Assembly: GCA_026398835.1 (NCBI GenBank)
Contig: JAPLSD010000083.1
Coordinates: 1 to 6,259 of the forward strand
DNA: 6,259 nt
Reading direction: 5' to 3'
DNA from: Pseudomonas sp.
GTDB lineage: Bacteria > Pseudomonadota > Gammaproteobacteria > Pseudomonadales > Pseudomonadaceae
Position 1 is the stretch's first letter. Each line of letters opens with the position of its first letter. Of this stretch, positions 1 to 6,259 are shown in pieces. A program made the position numbers and the translations under genes. The notes beneath the pieces were generated by a model. The model was not told the DNA's origin. It saw only the letters and a list, made by a program, of their open reading frames with translations, and ran no database searches.

Positions 1-82
1 CCTGCGCGAGATCTATCGCCATCGCATTGGCAAAACCAAGGTTATTTCGCTGAATAACCATACGGGCAAAACGGCTAACTGA
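1..82 (+). CDS. 3' end of an unidentified rightward gene (partial)
   Basis: Reading from base 2, an open frame of 26 codons ends at the TGA at 80-82; the start is outside the window. The visible C-terminus is basic and hydrophilic (begins LREIYRHRIGKTKV, ends TGKTAN). Codon choice (CTG, CGC, GAG, ATC, GGC, ACC, AAC) looks like ordinary Pseudomonas coding sequence. Too little remains to name a family. A hairpin with a T-run at 180-201 could terminate it about 100 bases downstream. The antisense frame is also open to the window edge, so the coding strand is not proven. I prefer the plus strand on codon usage. Confidence 0.5.
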   Translation, partial: LREIYRHRIGKTKVISLNNHTGKTAN

Positions 83-179
83 AGGTCGCGCGGGGCTCCC
101 TGTGGCGCATTCGCTCGCCCTTTGGCCAAACCAGTCAACCAGATTGAGGGCTTTGACCATTGCCCCAATCGCCGCCCAG

Positions 180-201
180 AGCCAGTATTTGCTGGCTTTT
201 T
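180..201 (+). terminator. Probable intrinsic terminator of the upstream gene
   Basis: AGCCAG (180-185) and CTGGCT (192-197) form a 6-bp stem, extendable by a T-G wobble pair to 7 bp with a loop of ATTT. Five T residues follow (197-201, the first shared with the stem). This is the form of a rho-independent terminator for rightward transcription coming from the partial gene that stops at 82. The stem is short, so efficiency may be modest. Confidence 0.5.
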
Positions 202-486
202 CTACAGTCCGACCCAATAAAAACAAAGATAAAGACTGAGGGATCCTGGCAATGCGCGGCTATTTGACCTTTCCATACTTTGATCGGCAAGAGGTCGATG
301 CGACCTTTAAAGGCCATCTGACGCTCGCTGTCTGCGATGAATACCGCGACCGGTTTAAGCTGTCGGTTACTCACACTCAGAAACAATTAAGCGCCCCTCG
401 TTGTGTCCGGCCAACTGTTCCGCCCCTGAGCAGATTTATCGCCCGTCACCTTCAGATGGGGCGTTTCTCTACGGCAACGTGCCATC

Positions 487-500
487 ACTCTGATCACAGT
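487..500. repeat. 14-base near-palindrome with TGATCA core
   Basis: ACTCTGATCACAGT reads the same on both strands except for one mismatched pair (4th and 11th bases). Sites of this size can bind dimeric repressors, but no promoter is evident beside it and the nearest start codon is far away. It may be chance. Confidence 0.2.
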
Positions 501-534
501 TACTCGCCTACACACTTTTACTTGCCGAACGACA

Positions 535-549
535 GCACCTATTTGGTGC
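535..549. repeat. GCACC-N5-GGTGC dyad: NtrC-like half sites or a weak terminator
   Basis: GCACC (535-539) and GGTGC (545-549) are perfect inverted repeats around TATTT. The form matches the known NtrC (NRI) binding consensus GCAC-N5-7-GTGC. It lies 6 bases beyond the stop codon of the leftward DUF2288 gene. It could instead be a 5-bp hairpin ending that transcript, although only a poor T-run follows on the minus strand. I found no -24/-12 promoter correctly spaced on either side, which weakens the NtrC reading. Confidence 0.3.
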
Positions 550-555
550 GCTCAT

Positions 556-861
556 TCAGGCCTGCGCCCTTTCCTGGATCAAAATCCACGGTGAAACAAC
601 CACTGCCCACAACTGTGGATCGCGTTCCAGAAGATCTTGCGCCCGCGACGCAGACACCTTGGCAACCACATCACGGGTCAACCAGGCAGCCACTTTCTCG
701 GCCTGGTTCTCGGCCACAGCCTCTGCGACAGCGATCAAATCCAGAGAGGTCTCGACCCACAATAGGGCACCCCTGGCAAAGAACGGCTCAAGCTCCTTCC
801 AGGTAATCGATGCGGTTTCTCCAAGCAGTTTGGCATAGAGGGTGCTAGGTTCTTGAGTCAT
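556..861 (-). CDS. DUF2288 family protein, function unknown
   Basis: A small soluble protein of 101 residues. It begins MTQEPSTLYAKLLGETASIT and ends with the family-like stretch LWAVVVSPWILIQE (about residues 84-97). The central part (LEPFFARGALLWVETSLDLI) followed by an alpha-helical Ala/Glu-rich section is typical of DUF2288 proteins, roughly 100 residues long and common in Pseudomonas and related proteobacteria. No catalytic motif, signal peptide or membrane segment is visible. The frame stays open upstream to ATG 963, but the start at 861 is chosen for two reasons: GGTGAG lies 4 bases before it, and the upstream 34 residues do not resemble the family. The gene is divergent from braC with 339 bases between. 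Its role is unknown, and nothing shows that it takes part in transport. Confidence 0.85.
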   Translation of the reverse strand: MTQEPSTLYAKLLGETASITWKELEPFFARGALLWVETSLDLIAVAEAVAENQAEKVAAWLTRDVVAKVSASRAQDLLERDPQLWAVVVSPWILIQERAQA

Positions 862-889
862 GGGTCTCACCAGGAAAAAAATCGGCGCA

Positions 890-895
890 ATGATA
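890..895 (-). promoter_or_regulatory. Candidate -10 box of the DUF2288 gene
   Basis: On the minus strand TATCAT (895 down to 890) matches the sigma-70 -10 consensus at 5 of 6 positions and would start transcription near 883, about 22 bases before the ATG at 861. The -35 position has only a T-rich stretch, so the promoter would be weak or need an activator. Confidence 0.3.
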
Positions 896-1084
896 ACGCC
901 GCTGACCTGGCAGAAAAACCCAGTTTCAAATGAGTGACTGATCGAAAAGTTCAGGAAAGCCAAGGATTGCCGCTCAATTCAGGCAAAACCCCCGCCGCAA
1001 TTCTGTCTTTTTCTGTCAATTAAGCGACATACCCGGGTTTTGCCCCCAGCAGCCAGCTTTTCAAGCGATTGACCGGCGCTCTAC

Positions 1085-1100
1085 ACTGTACCGGTACAGT
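1085..1100. promoter_or_regulatory. Perfect 16-bp palindrome, likely operator of the bra operon
   Basis: ACTGTACCGGTACAGT is fully self-complementary over 16 bases and lies 100 bases upstream of the braC start. Its last base is the first base of the candidate -35 box TTGCCA (1100-1105), the usual place for a class II activator or a repressor site. It also overlaps a poorer alternative promoter (TTTCAA 1059-1064, TACACT 1082-1087). The form suits a dimeric helix-turn-helix regulator such as a GntR or TetR family member, but I cannot name the protein. It is not a LexA box, because the CTG and CAG arms are 8 apart rather than 10. Confidence 0.5.
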
Positions 1101-1127
1101 TGCCAGGGGCATTTCCGGAGAGATACT
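1100..1127 (+). promoter_or_regulatory. Candidate sigma-70 promoter of braC
   Basis: TTGCCA (1100-1105, 5 of 6 to TTGACA) is separated by 16 bases from GATACT (1122-1127, 4 of 6 to TATAAT). Transcription would start near 1134 and give a leader of about 66 bases. The palindrome at 1085-1100 abuts the -35 box. A TATAAA at 1169-1174 is an alternative -10 but lacks a good -35 and would leave a leader of about 20 bases. Confidence 0.4.
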
Positions 1128-1200
1128 CAAACGATCTAATCCGGTTCTGCAGCGTTGGCCGCCAGGACTATAAAAACTACAACAGCAAGAGTGGAGCACT

Positions 1201-2328
1201 ATGAATAAGGCTACTAAGCAGATTTCCAAACTGTTTGCCGCTATGGTTCTGGCCGGGGTTGCCAGCCATTCGTTCGCAGCTGACACCATCAAGATCGGCA
1301 TCGCCGGCCCTAAAACCGGTCCTGTGACCCAGTACGGTGACATGCAGTTCACCGGCGCTAAAATGGCCATCGAGCAGATCAACGCCAAGGGCGGTGTCGA
1401 CGGCAAGATGCTCGAAGCCAAAGAATACGATGACGCCTGCGACCCTAAACAAGCCGTTGCCGTTGCCAACAAAGTGGTCAACGACGGCGTCAAGTTCGTG
1501 GTCGGTCACCTCTGCTCCAGCTCCACTCAGCCAGCGTCCGACATCTACGAAGACGAAGGCGTGATCATGATCACCCCAGCCGCCACCAGCCCGGACATCA
1601 CTAACCGTGGCTACAAAATGGTGTTCCGCACCATCGGCCTGGACAGCGCCCAGGGCCCTGCCGCCGGTAACTACATCGCCGATCACGTAAAACCGAAAAT
1701 CGTCGCTGTTCTGCACGACAAACAGCAATACGGTGAAGGCATCGCCACCGCGGTGAAGAAAACCCTCGAAGGCAAAGGCGTCAAGGTTGCCGTGTTCGAA
1801 GGCCTGAACGCCGGCGACAAAGACTTCTCCTCGATCATCCAGAAACTCAAGCAAGCCAACGTCGACTTCGTCTACTACGGCGGCTACCACCCGGAACTGG
1901 GCCTGATCCTGCGTCAGGCCAAGGAAAAAGGCCTGAACGCCAAGTTCATGGGGCCAGAAGGCGTCGGCAACGACTCCATCTCGCAGATCGCCCAGGACGC
2001 TTCCGAAGGCCTGCTGGTGACCTTGCCGAAGTCTTTCGACCAGGACCCGGCCAACAAGGCACTGGTTGACGCGTTCGCCGCCAAGAAGCAGGACCCGACC
2101 GGTCCGTTCGTGTTCCCGGCCTACTCGGCAGTCGAAGTGATCGCTGAAGGCATCAAGGCAGCGAAGAGCGAAGACACCGCTAAAGTGGCCGCTGCTATCC
2201 GCGCAGGCACCTTCAAGACCCCTACTGGCGACCTGTCGTTCGACGAGAAGGGCGACCTGAAGAACTTCAAGTTCGTGGTCTACCAGTGGCACTTCGGCAA
2301 ACCTAAAACCGAAGTTTCGCCTCAGTAA
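1201..2328 (+). CDS. braC: Branched-chain amino acid ABC transporter, periplasmic binding protein BraC (LivJ/LivK family)
   Basis: The secreted substrate-binding component of the LIV-I importer. It captures leucine, isoleucine and valine in the periplasm and delivers them to BraDE. At 375 residues it has the usual family length. Residues 1-26 form a Sec signal peptide: a KATKQISK basic start, a hydrophobic core LFAAMVLAGV, and cleavage after SFA, giving a mature protein that begins ADTIKIGIAGPKTGP. Cys80 and Cys105 match the pair that forms the conserved disulfide in LIV-binding proteins. The ligand-pocket elements are visible: CSSST (105-109), PAATS (126-130), and Glu253 in GPEGVGND for the ligand amino group. 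GGAG at 1193-1196 lies 4 bases before the ATG. The gene is followed by its own terminator, which favours high expression relative to the membrane genes. In the P. aeruginosa homologue, alanine and threonine are also reported ligands; this is carried over by similarity. Confidence 0.95.
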   Translation: MNKATKQISKLFAAMVLAGVASHSFAADTIKIGIAGPKTGPVTQYGDMQFTGAKMAIEQINAKGGVDGKMLEAKEYDDACDPKQAVAVANKVVNDGVKFVVGHLCSSSTQPASDIYEDEGVIMITPAATSPDITNRGYKMVFRTIGLDSAQGPAAGNYIADHVKPKIVAVLHDKQQYGEGIATAVKKTLEGKGVKVAVFEGLNAGDKDFSSIIQKLKQANVDFVYYGGYHPELGLILRQAKEKGLNAKFMGPEGVGNDSISQIAQDASEGLLVTLPKSFDQDPANKALVDAFAAKKQDPTGPFVFPAYSAVEVIAEGIKAAKSEDTAKVAAAIRAGTFKTPTGDLSFDEKGDLKNFKFVVYQWHFGKPKTEVSPQ

Positions 2329-2352
2329 GGCGCTGCCTGACTGACTGCCAAT

Positions 2353-2382
2353 AAAGCCCACGGCGTGCCGTGGGCTTTGTTT
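2353..2382 (+). terminator. Strong intrinsic terminator after braC
   Basis: AAAGCCCACGG (2353-2363) pairs perfectly with CCGTGGGCTTT (2368-2378) around the tetraloop CGTG, an 11-bp stem, and is followed by TTTGTTTT. It begins 25 bases after the braC stop. Lying inside the cluster, it should cut off much braC transcription before braD, giving a short abundant braC message and less braDEFG message. That ratio suits a binding protein needed in excess. Confidence 0.85.
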
Positions 2383-2391
2383 TACGAGGTA

Positions 2392-2505
2392 ATGGGCCGT
2401 GCCTCCGTGATCCGGAAGCCTTCCCACCTGAAAATCTCAAAACCGTCATCAGCGGTTCGCTGGCAAACCTCACGCTTGAAGTGGATGCAGATCCACGGGG
2501 CCTGA
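2392..2505 (+). CDS. Possible small ORF between braC and braD (37 codons)
   Basis: ATG at 2392 opens a 37-residue basic frame (begins MGRASVIRKPSHLK) that stops at TGA 2503-2505. GAGG (2386-2389) precedes the ATG by only 2 bases, too close for a normal ribosome binding site. It is not rich in Leu/Ile/Val codons, so it does not look like a classical attenuation leader peptide. There is no homology I recognise. Most probably it is a chance frame, recorded because it fills most of the intergenic gap. Confidence 0.15.
   Translation: MGRASVIRKPSHLKISKPSSAVRWQTSRLKWMQIHGA
2461..2477 (+). promoter_or_regulatory. Weak sigma-54-like -24/-12 motif upstream of braD
   Basis: TGGCAAACCTCACGCTT has GG (2462-2463) and GC (2474-2475) exactly 10 bases apart, the obligatory spacing of sigma-54 promoters. 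The -24 part (CTGGCA) is good. The -12 part (ACGCT instead of TTGCW) is poor. If real, transcription would begin near 2487, about 73 bases before braD, and would give braDEFG a nitrogen-responsive promoter past the braC terminator. Confidence 0.25.
2481..2496 (+). repeat. Small hairpin in the braC-braD intergenic region
   Basis: GTGGAT (2481-2486) and ATCCAC (2491-2496) form a perfect 6-bp stem with the loop GCAG. No T-run follows, so it is not a terminator. It could stabilise the 5' end of a processed braDEFG message or be chance. Confidence 0.3.
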
Positions 2506-2559
2506 GCGGGAAAATGACTCCACCAGTGAAATGCGTATCAGGTTTTTAGGAGCGTTGTA

Positions 2560-4732
<2,173 letters not shown>

Positions 4733-4736
<4 letters not shown>

Positions 4737-5500
4737 GCAGAGAGATCCTGAAAGTAGATGGCCTGAGCATGCGCTTTGGCGGCTTGCTGGCGGTCAATAG
4801 CGTTGCCCTGAGCGTGAAAGAGAAACAGGTGGTGTCGATGATCGGCCCTAACGGCGCCGGCAAGACCACCGTGTTCAACTGCCTGACCGGCTTCTACAAA
4901 CCCACCGCCGGCACCATCCAGCTCAACGGTGAAGCGATCGAAGGCCTGCCCGGCCACAAGATCGCCGGTAAAGGCGTGGTGCGGACCTTCCAGAACGTGC
5001 GGTTGTTCAAGGAAATGACCGCCGTGGAAAACCTGCTGATTGCTCAGCACCGGCACCTGAATACCAACTTCCTGGCCGGTCTGTTCAAGACCCCAGCGTT
5101 TCGCCGCAGCGAACGCGAGGCCATGGAATACGCCGAGTTCTGGCTCGACAAGGTCAACCTCAAGGAGTTCGCCAACCGTCCGGCCGGCACCCTGGCCTAT
5201 GGTCAGCAGCGCCGCCTGGAAATCGCCCGCTGCATGATGACCCGTCCAAGCATCCTCATGCTCGACGAACCGGCTGCCGGCCTCAACCCGCGGGAAACCG
5301 ACGACCTCAAGGCGCTGATCGGCACCCTGCGTGAAGAGCATGACGTGACCGTGCTGCTGATCGAACACGACATGAAACTGGTCATGAGCATCTCCGACCA
5401 CATCTTCGTGATCAACCAGGGCACGCCTCTGGCCAACGGCACGCCGGATCAGATCCGCGATAATCCTGAAGTGATCAAAGCCTATCTGGGGGAAGCGTAA
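4733..5500 (+). CDS. braF: Branched-chain amino acid ABC transporter ATPase BraF (LivG family)
   Basis: One of the two cytoplasmic nucleotide-binding subunits that power import through BraDE. At 255 residues it is full length. Motifs in order: Walker [10 protein letters not shown] (38-46), Q-loop TFQNVRLF with Gln87, signature [13 protein letters not shown] (154-166), Walker B ILMLDEP (174-180) with catalytic Glu179, D-loop AAGLNP (181-186), and H-loop His212 in IEHDM. The signature is AYGQQ instead of the canonical SGGQ, as is usual for LivG. The C-terminal segment (about 229-255), which includes [16 protein letters not shown], is the branched-chain-type ATPase tail. GGAG (4721-4724) lies 8 bases before the ATG, which overlaps the braE stop. 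braG starts at the very next base after the stop. Confidence 0.95.
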
Positions 5501-6202
5501 ATGCTGCAATTCGAAAACGTTTCCACCTTCTATGGCAAGATCCAGGCCCTGCACAGCGTCAACGTCGAAGTCCGTCAGGGCGAGATCGTGACGCTGATCG
5601 GTGCCAACGGTGCGGGCAAGTCCACCCTGCTGATGACCCTGTGCGGTTCGCCGCAAGCCCATAGTGGCAGCATTCGCTACATGGGCGAGGAACTGGTCGG
5701 CCAGGACTCCGCGCGGATCATGCGTAAAAGCATCGCCGTGGTCCCGGAAGGCCGCCGGGTGTTTGCCCGTCTGACTGTGGAAGAAAACCTCGCCATGGGC
5801 GGGTTCTTCACCGACAAGGGCGATTATCAGGAGCAGATGGATAAGGTCCTGGGACTTTTCCCACGCTTGAAAGAACGCTTCGCCCAGCGCGGCGGCACCA
5901 TGTCGGGCGGCGAGCAGCAAATGCTCGCCATCGGCCGGGCGCTGATGAGCAAACCCAAGCTGCTGCTGCTCGATGAGCCGTCGCTGGGTCTGGCGCCGAT
6001 CATCATCCAGCAGATCTTCGACATCATCGAACAGCTGCGCCGTGATGGCGTGACGGTGTTCCTGGTGGAACAGAACGCCAACCAGGCGTTGAAGATCGCC
6101 GACCGCGCCTACGTGCTGGAAAACGGCCGGGTGGTGATGCAGGGCAGCGGTGAAGAGTTGCTGACTGATCCAAAAGTGCGCGACGCCTATTTGGGCGGCT
6201 AA
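5501..6202 (+). CDS. braG: Branched-chain amino acid ABC transporter ATPase BraG (LivF family)
   Basis: The second nucleotide-binding subunit, forming a heterodimer with BraF. At 233 residues it has the usual LivF length. Motifs in order: Walker A GANGAGKST (34-42), VPEGRRVF (81-88) where Glu83 stands at the Q-loop position, signature MSGGEQQMLAIGRAL (134-148), Walker B LLLLDEP (154-160) with catalytic Glu159, D-loop SLGLAP, and VEQNA (189-193) where Gln191 replaces the H-loop histidine. The Q-to-E and H-to-Q changes are familiar in LivF proteins, so they are not signs of decay. The ATG directly follows the braF TAA with no gap. The purine-rich GGGGGAAG (5488-5495), inside the end of braF, should serve as the ribosome binding site and couple translation. 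A strong terminator lies 18 bases after the stop. Confidence 0.95.
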   Translation: MLQFENVSTFYGKIQALHSVNVEVRQGEIVTLIGANGAGKSTLLMTLCGSPQAHSGSIRYMGEELVGQDSARIMRKSIAVVPEGRRVFARLTVEENLAMGGFFTDKGDYQEQMDKVLGLFPRLKERFAQRGGTMSGGEQQMLAIGRALMSKPKLLLLDEPSLGLAPIIIQQIFDIIEQLRRDGVTVFLVEQNANQALKIADRAYVLENGRVVMQGSGEELLTDPKVRDAYLGG

Positions 6203-6220
6203 ACACTCGCATCAACAAAT

Positions 6221-6247
6221 AAAAACGGCCTGCGGGCCGTTTTTTTT
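6221..6247 (+). terminator. Strong intrinsic terminator ending the bra cluster
   Basis: AAAAACGGCC (6221-6230) pairs perfectly with GGCCGTTTTT (6235-6244) around the tetraloop TGCG, and eight consecutive T residues run from 6240 to 6247. The A-run on the left arm means it may also work for leftward transcripts from outside the window. It lies 18 bases past the braG stop and marks the end of the operon. Confidence 0.9.
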
Positions 6248-6259
6248 GGTCAGCACAAA

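Larger units (their letters stand above)
83..555. other. Gene-poor intergenic stretch, no convincing gene
   Basis: These 473 bases separate the partial gene at the left edge from the stop of the leftward DUF2288 gene. They are more AT-rich and less codon-biased than the flanking genes. Several short open frames exist on both strands: a minus frame open from 259 to the left edge, a minus frame at 135-386, a plus frame from GTG 102 to TGA 237-239, and a plus frame from ATG 252. None has a good ribosome binding site or a recognisable product, and they overlap each other. Items that can be supported here are a terminator-like hairpin (180-201) and two dyads (487-500 and 535-549). The segment could be a decayed gene or an intergenic repeat family; sequence alone does not decide. 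Confidence 0.5.
862..1200. other. Divergent intergenic region between DUF2288 gene and braC
   Basis: No gene is visible in these 339 bases. The left part should hold the leftward promoter of the DUF2288 gene. The right part should hold the control region and leader of braC, annotated separately. At 1001-1017 the heptamer TTCTGTC occurs twice exactly 10 bases apart, one helical turn, so both copies face the same side of the DNA. This could be a protein site or chance in a pyrimidine-rich stretch. No riboswitch fold or leader peptide rich in Leu/Ile/Val codons was seen before braC. Confidence 0.6.

Noticed and set aside
252..806. A 184-codon plus-strand open frame
   Set aside because: Its right half lies antisense to the DUF2288 gene. 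Its sequence is rich in Pro, Arg, Ser and Thr with no domain look, and no ribosome binding site precedes the ATG.
831..846. sigma-54-like TGGCA...TGCT with GG-N10-GC spacing
   Set aside because: It lies inside the DUF2288 coding sequence with no gene starting downstream on that strand, and the -12 half lacks the TT.
1086..1099. LexA or lux-box reading of the palindrome CTGTACCGGTACAG
   Set aside because: LexA boxes need CTG-N10-CAG and here the gap is 8. Lux boxes are about 20 bases with a wider centre.
1177..2427. A 416-codon minus-strand open frame across braC
   Set aside because: It is the exact antisense shadow of braC, caused by GC-rich codon bias, and the same is true of the long minus frames over braD/E and braF/G. 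The braC product has a signal peptide and family motifs.
2501..2547. CCTGA pairing with TCAGG followed by T residues, as an attenuator before braD
   Set aside because: The stem is only 5 bp with a loop over 30 bases, and the T-run sits in the braD ribosome binding region. A stable terminator is unlikely.
5581..5700. BraG changes at the Q-loop and H-loop as evidence of a broken ATPase
   Set aside because: Walker A, Walker B with the catalytic Glu and the signature are intact, and the same replacements are usual in LivF proteins.

Overview
The window is a chromosomal segment from a gamma-proteobacterium, almost certainly a Pseudomonas of the fluorescens/putida type. Three things support this: the GC-rich codon usage with C/G third positions, the close match of the main proteins to the Pseudomonas Bra transporter, and a DUF2288 gene immediately upstream. 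The identification rests on protein recognition by eye, not on a database search.

Layout. Bases 1-82 hold what looks like the last 26 codons of a rightward gene whose start lies outside the window. Bases 83-555 contain no convincing gene, but do contain a likely intrinsic terminator (180-201) and two short dyads (487-500, 535-549). A leftward DUF2288 gene occupies 556-861. The divergent region 862-1200 carries the presumed control region of the bra operon, with a perfect 16-bp palindrome abutting a candidate -35 box. From 1201 to 6202 lie five rightward genes, braC-braD-braE-braF-braG (livJ/K-H-M-G-F equivalents). A strong terminator follows braC (2353-2382) and another closes the cluster (6221-6247).

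Function. The five genes encode one complete high-affinity branched-chain amino acid ABC importer (LIV-I type). BraC binds leucine, isoleucine, valine and probably related small amino acids in the periplasm. BraD and BraE form the inner-membrane channel. BraF and BraG are the two cytoplasmic ATPases. braD to braG are packed with 4-base overlaps or zero spacing, which implies translational coupling. braC is set apart by 231 bases and its own terminator, which fits the usual need for far more binding protein than membrane complex. How braDEFG are expressed past that terminator (read-through or an internal promoter) is the main open question. A weak sigma-54-like motif at 2461-2477 is one candidate.

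I see no previously undescribed multi-gene system. The points worth a second look are regulatory (the 1085-1100 palindrome, the braC-braD intergenic region), the unexplained 83-555 segment, and an asymmetric set of ATPase motifs in BraF/BraG.
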